Shown here: piece by piece, positions 1 to 8,948 of the stretch | Layout of the letters: each line of letters starts with the position of its first letter | Position numbering within the stretch: the stretch's first letter is position 1 | DNA from: Hyphomicrobiales bacterium | Lineage (GTDB): Bacteria > Pseudomonadota > Alphaproteobacteria > Rhizobiales > Rhizobiaceae | Direction: 5' to 3' | DNA length: 64,000 nt | Assembly (NCBI GenBank): GCA_021775455.1 | Contig: JAJFHU010000053.1 | Span: 33,330 to 97,329 of the forward strand | Made by a program: the position numbers and the translations under genes | Notes under the pieces: generated by a model | Seen by the model: the letters and a program-made list of their open reading frames with translations, nothing else | Databases searched by the model: none | Told to the model about the DNA's origin: nothing

Positions 1-1362
1 AAAAAGGGGCGTCCACCCTACTCCTCCAGAATGGACAAAATTGAAAGGATTGAGAAAACAGGCGCGCGCAAGGTTCGATTCCACCTGAATGAAAAATCAG
101 ATCGGGAGTTTCCCCTGATAATAGCGTTAAGCCCAGTACTGCCGAAACATGCTATTGATCCAGTAATTTTTGATCAATCAACCCTGAATCCACCAATTGG
201 CAGCGGTCCTTACGTAATCAGCGAAATCGACCCCGGGCAACGGATTACTTACTCGAAAAATCCCGACTACTGGGCAAAAGACCTTCCCTCCAAGCAAGGC
301 TTTGACAATTTCGATACCATCAAGGTCGAATACTTTCGAAATGACAACGCCCGATTTGAGGCATTCAAAAAGGGTTTGTTTGACATCATGCCGGAAGGAG
401 ATCCGGCACAATGGGCCCGCGCCTACGACTTTCCGGCTGTATCAGAAGGCAAGGTGATCAAGGAAACATTTAAGACCGGAAAGCCTGCAAACCTACTTGG
501 ATTTGTGTTCAACACACGAAAACCTGTCTTCAAATCCCGCGATACAAGGCAGGCCCTGGCAATGCTGCTGGATTTTGAATGGATCAACAAGAACCTCTAT
601 TTCAATGCCTATCAACGCACCGCCAGCTTTTGGCACGGATCGTTTCTCTCCAGTCTCGGGGTTCCAGTTAGCGATGCGGAACGCATTTTGCTTGGCGATT
701 ACACCGACCAGATTTCCGAAGATGTACTGGATGGATCCTATTTGCCGGCTGTTTCCGATGGCAGTGGGCGCGATCGAAAAATCCTGCGCAGGGCATACAA
801 GTTATTCACTGCGCAGGGGTATAAATCCGAAAACGGCAAGTTGATTGATCCAAATGGAAATCTGGTCACATTTGAAATCCTGACCAAGAATCAGGGCGAA
901 GAAAAACTGGCCCTTGCCTACCAGCGAACGCTAACACGGGTCGGGATCGATATCACTGTGCGAACGGTTGATGACGCTCAATATCAACGTCGCCTTCAAA
1001 CCTATGATTTTGATGTCATTGTGCGCAGTCATTTTGCATCCCTCTCACCAGGGATTGAGCAGATTGGAAGATGGGGCTCATCTACGGTTTCCCTTGAGGG
1101 CAGTTACAATTATGCTGGTGTCAGTGACCCTGCAATCGATCATACCATTGACGCAATGTTGAAAGCTACTGGTCTTGAGGATTTTACAATTGCCGTTAGG
1201 GTGCTGGATCGTCTGTTGATTTCGGGTCACTATGTAGTTCCGCTGTTTCACCTGGGACACCAGCAAGTAGCCCGTCGGGAATACATTGGAAGACCCGAAA
1301 AGCCATCATTGTATGGATACCAATTCCAAACATGGTGGGACCAACGAGCAAAAAGAAATTGA
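1..1362 (+). CDS. ABC transporter substrate-binding protein, family 5 (5' truncated)
   Basis: The reading frame is open from the first base, so the N-terminus and signal peptide lie outside the window; about 453 C-terminal residues are present. The sequence has the pattern of periplasmic peptide/nickel/opine-type solute-binding proteins (SBP family 5): a stretch with GSGPYVI followed by YWAKDLP, then NTRKPVFKSRDTRQAL, and a C-terminal YGYQFQTWW. Such proteins capture oligopeptides or similar solutes in the periplasm and hand them to an ABC permease. The permease and ATPase genes are not in the window and would be upstream. The DsbA-like gene follows about 30 nt later on the same strand. The ligand cannot be told from sequence. 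Confidence 0.88.
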   Translation, partial: KKGRPPYSSRMDKIERIEKTGARKVRFHLNEKSDREFPLIIALSPVLPKHAIDPVIFDQSTLNPPIGSGPYVISEIDPGQRITYSKNPDYWAKDLPSKQGFDNFDTIKVEYFRNDNARFEAFKKGLFDIMPEGDPAQWARAYDFPAVSEGKVIKETFKTGKPANLLGFVFNTRKPVFKSRDTRQALAMLLDFEWINKNLYFNAYQRTASFWHGSFLSSLGVPVSDAERILLGDYTDQISEDVLDGSYLPAVSDGSGRDRKILRRAYKLFTAQGYKSENGKLIDPNGNLVTFEILTKNQGEEKLALAYQRTLTRVGIDITVRTVDDAQYQRRLQTYDFDVIVRSHFASLSPGIEQIGRWGSSTVSLEGSYNYAGVSDPAIDHTIDAMLKATGLEDFTIAVRVLDRLLISGHYVVPLFHLGHQQVARREYIGRPEKPSLYGYQFQTWWDQRAKRN

Positions 1363-1392
1363 TTGTCAGATCAATCGGACAGAAAGATAACC

Positions 1393-2076
1393 ATGCCAGA
1401 CCGTCAAAAATTGCGTGTAGATGTCGTGTCCGACGTTATGTGCCCCTGGTGCTATATCGGTAAAGTCAATCTCGACAATGCCATGAAGTCAGTTCCGGAA
1501 CTTGATTTTGAAGTGTTTTGGCGTCCCTACCAGCTTGATCCAACGCTGCCAAAGGAAGGCAAGGATCGCGCAGAATATCTAAATGCCAAATTCGGCGGTG
1601 AAGAAGGCGCCAAAAACGTCTACACCCGCATTGAACAGGCTGGCAAAGCTCTGGGAATTGATTTTGATTTTGCCGGCATTCCAGTTTCACCCAATACGCT
1701 TGATGCGCACCGGGTAATCAGATGGGCAGGTGGGCAAGGAAGTGACGCTCAGGATCGGGCCGTTACGCGCTTGTTTGAGCTCTATTTTCTGGAAAATGCC
1801 AATATTGGTAATGATAACGTACTGCTCGACGTTGCCGAACATGCCGGTCTCGATACTGACCTTGTTGGTAACCTCCTCGCTGGAGATGCGGACAGGGCGC
1901 AAGTATCCGCTGAGATTGAGGATGCTCGACAAAAAGGGATAACTGGTGTCCCCTGCTTCATCGTTGATGGAAAATTTGCGGTAATGGGCGCGCAACCAGC
2001 GGATACACTTGCGCAAGCATTTCGCCAAGTTGCAGTCGAAAAATCAGAACAAGCGCAATACACAACCGATCAATAG
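1393..2076 (+). CDS. DsbA family (FrnE-like) thiol oxidoreductase
   Basis: This 227-residue protein has a thioredoxin-fold CPWC motif at residues 17-20 (DVMCPWCYIG) and a TGVPCF segment near residue 185 that supplies the cis-proline loop. This is the arrangement of the cytosolic FrnE/2-hydroxychromene-2-carboxylate isomerase-like DsbA family. No signal peptide is seen, so it probably acts in the cytoplasm in disulfide exchange or polyketide-type isomerisation; the substrate is unknown. A TTG codon at 1363, directly after the upstream stop, would add ten residues. The ATG at 1393 is preferred because the family N-terminus begins just before the first beta strand. It converges with mfd, 8 nt away. 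Confidence 0.85.
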   Translation: MPDRQKLRVDVVSDVMCPWCYIGKVNLDNAMKSVPELDFEVFWRPYQLDPTLPKEGKDRAEYLNAKFGGEEGAKNVYTRIEQAGKALGIDFDFAGIPVSPNTLDAHRVIRWAGGQGSDAQDRAVTRLFELYFLENANIGNDNVLLDVAEHAGLDTDLVGNLLAGDADRAQVSAEIEDARQKGITGVPCFIVDGKFAVMGAQPADTLAQAFRQVAVEKSEQAQYTTDQ

Positions 2077-2084
2077 AGCGGCAA

Positions 2085-5000
2085 TCAACTCGCAGTTTCC
2101 ACCGCCAATCCGGCCAATTTGGATAGCACAACTGCTGCGCCCTTAAGCCGTTTTTCAGCAGTTGGCCAATCTCGCTGGAAAAACACGCTTTGATCCGGTC
2201 TTATCTTCGCCTCACTTGGCTGCTCGCCAATCCAGCCAATCAATCCGCCCGGGTTGGCGAACGTACCATTACGGAATGTAATGACAACACCCTTTGGACC
2301 AGCCTCCACTTTTTCGACATTTGCAGTAAAACAAAGCGCCTTGATGAATACTATTTTCAGCAGGTGTTCTACCTCTTCTGGCAATGATCCAAATCGGTCG
2401 ATCATTTCCGCGCCAAACGCATCAATGTCTGATGATTCACGCAACTCAGCCAACCTTCGGTATAGGCCCATCCGCAATGAAAGATCGGGAACATAAGATT
2501 CAGGAATGAGCACTGGCGTACCCACGGTTATTTGCGGTGACCACTTGTCCTCACCGATATAACTGTCATCCTCTCTCAATTCGGCAACAGCATCTTCGAG
2601 CATTTGCTGATAAAGCTCGTAACCTATTTCGCGTATTTGTCCTGATTGTTCTTCGCCGAGTAGGTTTCCGGATCCTCTGATATCAAGATCGTGACTTGCA
2701 AGTTCAAATCCGGCTCCAATAGTGTCAAGAGACTGCAATACTTTTAGTCTTCGTTCTGCAGTATTCGTCAACATACGATTTACCGGTAATGTAAACAGGG
2801 CATAGGCGCGGATTTTGGATCGCCCTACCCGACCGCGCAATTGATAGAGTTGCGCCAATCCGAACATGTCAGCACGATGGACGATTAGTGTATTGGCTGT
2901 AGGAATATCCAGACCCGATTCCACGATGGTTGTTGAAAGCAATACATCATATTGACCGTCGTAGAATGCGTTCATCGTGTCGTCGAGCTCACCCGGCGGC
3001 ATTTGTCCGTATGCTACCGCTATTTTTAATTCAGGGACATGCTCCTCAAGGAACTGCCTGCGCTCTTCAATGTCGCTGACACGTGGACATACATAAAAAC
3101 TCTGTCCACCTCTGTACCGTTCCCGCAGCAAGGCCTCACGCACAACCAAGGGATCGAATGGCGATACGAAAGTTCGGACAGCCATTCGATCCACCGGGGC
3201 AGAAGCAATCAGGGAAAGTTCACGCACACCGGTCAGTGCCAATTGCAGCGTTCTGGGAATTGGAGTTGCCGACAGGGTCAGTACGTGTACATCTGAACGC
3301 AATTCCTTCAAACGTTCCTTGTGCTTGACGCCAAATCGTTGTTCTTCATCGATTACCATCAGACCAAGGTTCTTGAATTCCATACCCGTGCCAAGCAAGG
3401 CATGCGTACCAATCACCAAGTCGACAGACCCGTCCTTCAAGCCTGCTTTAGTGCCTGATAGGGATTTCCCGCCCACCAAACGTGAAGCATGAGCGACATT
3501 GACCGGCAAATCCTGGAATCTATCGGAAAATGTCTTGAAATGTTGCCGGGCAAGCAGTGTAGTCGGCACAACCACAGCCACCTGCTTGCCAGCCATAACC
3601 GCCACGAAGGCAGCCCGCAGCGCGACTTCTGTCTTGCCAAAACCGACATCTCCACAAATCAACCGATCCATTGGGGATCCGGAGGCCATGTCGTCAAACA
3701 CAGCTTCAATTGCCCGGAGTTGGTCTTCAGTTTCCTCATATGGAAAACGGGCAGCGAACTCGTCATATAGCCCATCAGTTGCAACGAGGCGATCAGTTGT
3801 TTTCAATGCGCGTTCTGCGGCAATACGGATCAATTGGTCAGCCATTTCAAGAATTTGCTTCTTGAGTTTTGCCTTCCGAGCCTGCCAGGCAGCGCCACCT
3901 AGCCGATCCAGCATGACTTCGGTATCTGAATTACCGTATCGAGACAGTAATTCAATGTTTTCTACGGGAAGAAAAAGCTTGTCATCGCTGGCATAACGCA
4001 ATTCAAGACAATCGTGGGGAGCACCAGCAGCTTCAATGGTTTGAAGTCCGGCAAATTTTCCGATTCCGTGATCGACGTGAACCACGATATCCCCTTCAGA
4101 AAGTGTGGCAACTTCCTGAATGAAATCCTTGTCTCTTCGTTTTCGACCAGATCGGCGTACTAGCCTGTCACCCAGAATGTCCTGTTCGGCGATGATGGCG
4201 AATTCATCTGTTTCAAAGCCGTGCTCCAGGGGAAATGCTGCTATTCCTACCTGCTTTGCTGGAGAATTCCGGAAAGCCTCAAAATTTTCAATCTGCAAAA
4301 GATTGCCAAGGCCGTGTTCTTGCAACACTTGTGTCAAACGATCTCGCGAACCCATGCTCCAGGCAGCGATCAGGGTTTTCTTTTCGATCTTACGCAACGA
4401 AACCACATGCGATGCCAGCGCGTCAAACACGTTGGAACCACTCGTCCGCTCGACAGAAAAATTGTACCCCGGCTTGCCCTCCGCAGACAGAATTCTGGTT
4501 TTTGGAGACTCTGGTAAATCAAACGGGGTCAGTGTTACAACCTGGATCGCACCCAAGACATCTGTGAATTCATCCGTTGCCAGGTAAGCCTGTTTCGGTT
4601 GCACGGGTTTATAAGGCGTTCCTCCCTCAAAAGCCGTTTCAATTGCCTGTTGACGGGCCTCAAAATGATCCAGAATTTGTTCGTGTCGATTGTTGGCTGC
4701 TTCCGGGCCATTATGGGCAATTGCAATTCGATAGCCGCCAAACCAGTCAAAGACAGTTTCGAGTTCTTCAAAGAACAGCGGTAACCAATGCTCCATACCA
4801 GCATAGCGCCTGCCTTCGCTAATTGCCTGGTAAAGAACGTCATCTCGGGTAGCGGCACCGAAGTTGGCAACGTAATTCTGTCGGAAACGGGTAATTTTTT
4901 CTTCAGTGAGATTGATTTCGCTCATGGGTTTCAGCGAAAATTCCTTGAGCTGCGTGGTAGTGCGCTGGTTTTCGGGGTCAAAGGCCCGTATTGATTCCAG

Positions 5001-5585
5001 TGTATTACCGAAAAAATCCAACCGGACCGGCTCTGGATCTCCTGGTACAAACACATCCAATATTCCACCACGAACGGCAAATTCACCGCTTTCACGAACC
5101 GTAGATGTGCGTTCAAATCCCAAACCTGAAATGGTGGTTACCAATTCCTCCAGATTGACTTGATTACCCGGGGAATAACTGGATTGCTGACCAATCAGTT
5201 CCACGCGAGGAAGATAGCGCTGCAATGCCGCATTTATGGTAGTCAGTACCAGAATTGGCTCTGAATCATTTGATTGCTGTGAAATCCGGGCAAGTGCCGC
5301 CGTCCGCTTGGCGATCACCGCTGCACTTGGTGACACCCGGTCGTAGGGCAAACAGTCCCAGGCTGGCAATTCGACAACTTCCAGCCACGGCGCAAAGAAA
5401 TCGAGACATTCTGCGATACCAGCAAGCTGCCGATGATCAGCACAAATAAACGCGAGCCCCTTTCCCACATCTGGGTCACGGGCAAGTTTTGCCAGTACCA
5501 ATGCCTCCTGCCCTTCAGCTACATTGGTGAGGACAGTGGGCGCTTGATTGCCAGTTGTGTTATTCCAGATGTTTTCGTTGAGCAT
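2085..5585 (-). CDS. mfd: Transcription-repair coupling factor Mfd
   Basis: The 1166-residue protein is the DNA translocase that removes RNA polymerase stalled at lesions and recruits UvrA. The order of parts is complete. The N-terminal third is a UvrB-like module. A CarD-like RNA-polymerase-interaction domain starts near residue 497 (GDIVVHVDHGIGKF). The RecG-like helicase core has Walker A GDVGFGKTE near residue 645 and the DEEQ box near residue 745. A C-terminal TRCF domain follows from about residue 1020. The length matches the family (about 1150-1180). The start ATG is 9 nt from the sdhE stop on the same strand, so sdhE and mfd are probably cotranscribed. Confidence 0.98.
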   Translation of the reverse strand: MLNENIWNNTTGNQAPTVLTNVAEGQEALVLAKLARDPDVGKGLAFICADHRQLAGIAECLDFFAPWLEVVELPAWDCLPYDRVSPSAAVIAKRTAALARISQQSNDSEPILVLTTINAALQRYLPRVELIGQQSSYSPGNQVNLEELVTTISGLGFERTSTVRESGEFAVRGGILDVFVPGDPEPVRLDFFGNTLESIRAFDPENQRTTTQLKEFSLKPMSEINLTEEKITRFRQNYVANFGAATRDDVLYQAISEGRRYAGMEHWLPLFFEELETVFDWFGGYRIAIAHNGPEAANNRHEQILDHFEARQQAIETAFEGGTPYKPVQPKQAYLATDEFTDVLGAIQVVTLTPFDLPESPKTRILSAEGKPGYNFSVERTSGSNVFDALASHVVSLRKIEKKTLIAAWSMGSRDRLTQVLQEHGLGNLLQIENFEAFRNSPAKQVGIAAFPLEHGFETDEFAIIAEQDILGDRLVRRSGRKRRDKDFIQEVATLSEGDIVVHVDHGIGKFAGLQTIEAAGAPHDCLELRYASDDKLFLPVENIELLSRYGNSDTEVMLDRLGGAAWQARKAKLKKQILEMADQLIRIAAERALKTTDRLVATDGLYDEFAARFPYEETEDQLRAIEAVFDDMASGSPMDRLICGDVGFGKTEVALRAAFVAVMAGKQVAVVVPTTLLARQHFKTFSDRFQDLPVNVAHASRLVGGKSLSGTKAGLKDGSVDLVIGTHALLGTGMEFKNLGLMVIDEEQRFGVKHKERLKELRSDVHVLTLSATPIPRTLQLALTGVRELSLIASAPVDRMAVRTFVSPFDPLVVREALLRERYRGGQSFYVCPRVSDIEERRQFLEEHVPELKIAVAYGQMPPGELDDTMNAFYDGQYDVLLSTTIVESGLDIPTANTLIVHRADMFGLAQLYQLRGRVGRSKIRAYALFTLPVNRMLTNTAERRLKVLQSLDTIGAGFELASHDLDIRGSGNLLGEEQSGQIREIGYELYQQMLEDAVAELREDDSYIGEDKWSPQITVGTPVLIPESYVPDLSLRMGLYRRLAELRESSDIDAFGAEMIDRFGSLPEEVEHLLKIVFIKALCFTANVEKVEAGPKGVVITFRNGTFANPGGLIGWIGEQPSEAKIRPDQSVFFQRDWPTAEKRLKGAAVVLSKLAGLAVETAS

Positions 5586-5594
5586 GGGATATGG

Positions 5595-5882
5595 TCAGCT
5601 CAACCGATTGTTCGCGTAAGAACTGATTTTATCGAATAATGGTCGCAAGTCCTTGTGTGGAAAATCCAATTCGCCCGTAAACCATTGCAGCAGATCCCGG
5701 TCATTTTCCTCAAGTAATCTTTCAAAAGCACTTAGTTCCACACGATCGAGATCAAAAATATGCGCATCAGCATAATTTCCAAGAATTATATCCATTTCCT
5801 TGATACCCCGGTGATTGGCGCGATACTGCATTCGCTTGCATCGCTTTTCGTCCGGACTGACACTATTGGATAATTGCTTCAT
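5595..5882 (-). CDS. sdhE: Succinate dehydrogenase assembly factor SdhE (FAD assembly factor)
   Basis: This is a 95-residue protein of the DUF339/SdhE (Sdh5/YgfY) family, which helps attach FAD covalently to the succinate dehydrogenase flavoprotein. The signature is ANHRGIKEMD around residue 22-31, which contains the conserved RGxxE motif, followed by an acidic FERLLEENDRDLLQWFTG helix region typical of the family. It sits immediately before mfd and divergent from recG, the usual order in Hyphomicrobiales. No good Shine-Dalgarno sequence precedes the ATG, and an internal ATG at residue 18 is possible but would cut the family N-terminus. Confidence 0.92.
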   Translation of the reverse strand: MKQLSNSVSPDEKRCKRMQYRANHRGIKEMDIILGNYADAHIFDLDRVELSAFERLLEENDRDLLQWFTGELDFPHKDLRPLFDKISSYANNRLS

Positions 5883-5994
5883 GCGGTTGGAACATTCCCT
5901 GTTTGGAGCGCTCTATTAACGCAGCGCGCGCGCCGCCTGCAAGACATTTGTTTTCCTTGCCGCCATTGGTTGGAACTGGCAAGCTGTCGACAAG

Positions 5995-8103
5995 ATGCGT
6001 CCAACCATTCTCAATCCCCTGTTTGCCTCAGTGACAGTACTTCCAGGCATTGGAAGCAAATTTGCGGCAGCTTTGGCGCGCCTTTTGCACGGGGGCAATA
6101 CAAGCAAAGAACCGAGAATCGTTGACCTGTTGTTTCACCTGCCCCATTCGGTGATTGACAGGCGCAACCAGCCGGGTATTGGCAAAGCACTGGAAGGCTC
6201 GATTGCCACATTCAGGGTACATGTGGATCGTCACCTTCCCCCGCCTCGCGGCAACCGGCGTGTGCCCTATCGAATAGAGGTACACGATGAAACCGGTAGC
6301 ATGCTTCTTGTATTTTTTAATCCACGCGGTGACTGGTTGGAAAAAACCATGCCAATTGGTGAAAAGCGTTACATCAGTGGAAGAGTCGAATATTTCAACG
6401 GCAAACCAAATATGGTTCATCCAGACTACATGGTGGAAGAAGGCGAATTCGCAACTTTGCCACTCCTTGAACCAGTATACGGGACAACCAGTGGCCTTTC
6501 CCCAAAAGTACTGCGCCGATCGATCCACTCGGCAGTGGAGAAATTGCCAAACCTCTTGGAGTGGGTTGATGAGAGCCTGATTACACGCGAGAATTGGTCC
6601 ACATTCCGGCAATCAGTGGAGAGGCTGCATCATCCATGCGATGTTCTCGACATTGATCCCAAAAACTCCGCAAGACGAAGGCTGGCCCATGATGAGTTGT
6701 TGGCTGGTCAGTTGGCGCTGGCACTTCTGCGTCTTCGCTTACGAAAATCCGCAGGGCAAAAAAGAAAAGGTAATGGCAACCTTTCCAATAAAGCGATTGA
6801 TCTTTTCCCGTATTCACTAACAGGCGCCCAGCTGCGGTCCATTACAGAGATCGCCTCTGATTTGGAAAAGCCGGAGCGAATGCTGAGGTTATTGCAGGGG
6901 GACGTTGGTTCAGGGAAAACCTTCGTTGCCCTGATTTCAATGCTGCAAGTAATTGAAAGCGGAAGTCAGGCGGCCATCATGGCACCAACGGAGATATTGG
7001 CTCGGCAGCATTTCGCGGGTATTGAAACCATATGCCGCGAAATCGGAGTTTCAATTGCAATTCTTACCGGCCGCGAAAAGGGAAAGGCAAGAGCGACCAT
7101 TCTGGAAGGCCTGGCAAGTGGTGAAACCAAATTGCTGGTGGGAACCCATGCACTCTTTCAGTCCGACGTTGTGTTCGAGGATTTGGGTTTGGCTGTTATT
7201 GATGAGCAGCATCGTTTTGGCGTGCATCAGCGACTTTCACTCGGTGACAAGGGCGAAGCAACAGATGTGTTGGTGATGACCGCTACACCAATTCCAAGAA
7301 CACTGGTTCTAACTGCTTATGGCGACATGGATGTTTCCAGACTGGATGAAAAACCACCAGGTCGTCAAAAGGTTCAAACAAACGCGCTTGCATCAGATAG
7401 ACTGGACGAGCTTATCGAAAGAATTGGGAACGCAATAAAATCGGATAAAAAGGCGTTCTGGATATGCCCTTTGGTGGAGGAAAGCGAATTTTTGGAACTG
7501 ATCTCTGCTGAAGACCGTTTTAAAATCCTGAAAGAACGGCTTGGAGGCGGAGTTGGCCTGGTGCATGGCCGAATGACTGCAGTTGACAAATCCAAAGCCA
7601 TGGAATCTTTTCGTATCGGTCAGACAAAATTACTTGTGGCAACCACAGTTATTGAAGTCGGAGTAGATGTTCCTGATGCCACAATCATGGTAATTGAACA
7701 TGCCGAGCGATTTGGGTTGGCGCAGTTACACCAATTGCGTGGTCGCGTCGGTCGGGGTAGCGAGGCATCAAGCTGCATCCTGCTCTACAAGGGCCCTCTT
7801 GGAGATACTGCCAAGGCGCGAATAAACGTCATGCGCGAGACGGATGACGGCTTTCGTATCGCCGAAGAAGACTTGAAACTACGCGGCGAAGGTGATGTGC
7901 TGGGGACACGGCAATCGGGTATGCCAGGCTTTAACCTGGCCGCAATGGAGCATCATGCGGATTTGCTGGATGTTGCACGCGATGGAGCACGGATGATCAT
8001 TAACTCCAATCCAGAACTCAAAGGTGACCAGGGAGAAGCGCTCAGACTTCTGCTTTACCTGTTTGGACAGGATCAGGCCATTCGGCTCTTGCGAGCTGGT
8101 TAA
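5995..8103 (+). CDS. recG: ATP-dependent DNA helicase RecG
   Basis: The 702-residue protein is the branch-migration helicase that reverses stalled forks and processes Holliday junctions. The N-terminal wedge/OB region (residues about 1-250) contains IEVHDETGSMLLVFFN. The helicase core follows, with GDVGSGKT near residue 302, MAPTEILARQHF near 327, and the DEQH box (VIDEQHRFGV) near residue 401. Motif V/VI segments TTVIEVGVDVP and HQLRGRVGR are intact, and a C-terminal FNLAAMEHH region closes the protein. Length and motifs are full. It is divergent from sdhE with about 110 nt between them. Confidence 0.98.
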   Translation: MRPTILNPLFASVTVLPGIGSKFAAALARLLHGGNTSKEPRIVDLLFHLPHSVIDRRNQPGIGKALEGSIATFRVHVDRHLPPPRGNRRVPYRIEVHDETGSMLLVFFNPRGDWLEKTMPIGEKRYISGRVEYFNGKPNMVHPDYMVEEGEFATLPLLEPVYGTTSGLSPKVLRRSIHSAVEKLPNLLEWVDESLITRENWSTFRQSVERLHHPCDVLDIDPKNSARRRLAHDELLAGQLALALLRLRLRKSAGQKRKGNGNLSNKAIDLFPYSLTGAQLRSITEIASDLEKPERMLRLLQGDVGSGKTFVALISMLQVIESGSQAAIMAPTEILARQHFAGIETICREIGVSIAILTGREKGKARATILEGLASGETKLLVGTHALFQSDVVFEDLGLAVIDEQHRFGVHQRLSLGDKGEATDVLVMTATPIPRTLVLTAYGDMDVSRLDEKPPGRQKVQTNALASDRLDELIERIGNAIKSDKKAFWICPLVEESEFLELISAEDRFKILKERLGGGVGLVHGRMTAVDKSKAMESFRIGQTKLLVATTVIEVGVDVPDATIMVIEHAERFGLAQLHQLRGRVGRGSEASSCILLYKGPLGDTAKARINVMRETDDGFRIAEEDLKLRGEGDVLGTRQSGMPGFNLAAMEHHADLLDVARDGARMIINSNPELKGDQGEALRLLLYLFGQDQAIRLLRAG

Positions 8104-8126
8104 TGTCACACCCATAGCGCATTTGA

Positions 8127-8807
8127 TTATTTGGTGACTTTTGGCTTTCGACGCGGTGTGCTCTTTCTTTTCGCGGATTTTAAATGTTCAGGCGCTACCA
8201 GGCCTGCCGAAATTACAAGTTTGGCAGCATCTTCTACTTTCATGTCCAATTCAATCAGATCTTTCTTGGGCACAAACAACAAAAATCCTGATGTGGGGTT
8301 TGGGGTCGTTGGCAAGAACACGCTTGCGGTTTCGAAACCCTTCTCATTTAACCTTACTTCCACCTCCCCCTTGGTGTCGGTGGCAATGAACACGATTGCG
8401 AAAATACCTTTGCGTGGATATTCCAGAATTCCGACTTTTTTGAATGAATCCGTTTTGTCAGAAAGCACAGTTTGGAAAATTTGTTTGAGACCGGAATAGA
8501 TATTGCGAACAAGCGGCATTCTGTTAAGCAACCGCTCCCCATAACCCACAACGGTACGGCCAATAATGTTTGCCGTCAGAAAGCCCACCATTGTGATTAT
8601 GAATATCGCAACGATAAGACCGAAGCCCGGAATGGCAACCGGCAAATAATTGTCGGGATTGTACCCAAATGGAATGTAAGGCTTAACCCAACCATCCACC
8701 CACTGGATCAAACTCCAGGTGAGGTACACGGTGATTGCCAACGGCGCGCAAATAATCAGGCCGGTCAGAAAATAATTCCGCAACCTCGTCAGCCCACCCG
8801 ATTTCAT
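8127..8807 (-). CDS. DUF502 family membrane protein
   Basis: This is a predicted inner-membrane protein of about 226 residues with two transmembrane segments near the N-terminus (YFLTGLIICAPLAITVYL, then IPGFGLIVAIFIITMVGFL). A conserved soluble domain follows, with MPLVRNIYSGLKQ, VGILEYPRKG, TPNPTSGFLLFVP and a basic C-terminus (KRKSTPRRKPKV). These match DUF502, a widespread family without an assigned biochemical role. The ATG at 8807 is used. A TTG at 8825 would add six residues and cannot be excluded. It lies between recG (convergent, 23 nt) and glmS, which is the usual place in this order. Confidence 0.85.
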   Translation of the reverse strand: MKSGGLTRLRNYFLTGLIICAPLAITVYLTWSLIQWVDGWVKPYIPFGYNPDNYLPVAIPGFGLIVAIFIITMVGFLTANIIGRTVVGYGERLLNRMPLVRNIYSGLKQIFQTVLSDKTDSFKKVGILEYPRKGIFAIVFIATDTKGEVEVRLNEKGFETASVFLPTTPNPTSGFLLFVPKKDLIELDMKVEDAAKLVISAGLVAPEHLKSAKRKSTPRRKPKVTK

Positions 8808-8948
8808 ACGTGGTTTTTCCAACAATTGGCCTATCCTGTGAAAATGTCCAAGTGCACATATAGCGGATCGGTAAGTAAATTAAAGGCGTAACCGCCAAGA
8901 ATTGTACAATTGAGGAAAATCGCATTCAAATGCAGTGAGAACCAATCG

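Noticed and set aside
3499..3996. 165-codon frame on the + strand inside mfd
   Set aside because: It is antisense to a full-length, motif-complete mfd and its composition is that of a shadow frame.
6028..6612. 194-codon minus-strand frame inside recG
   Set aside because: It lies wholly within the conserved wedge-domain coding region of recG.
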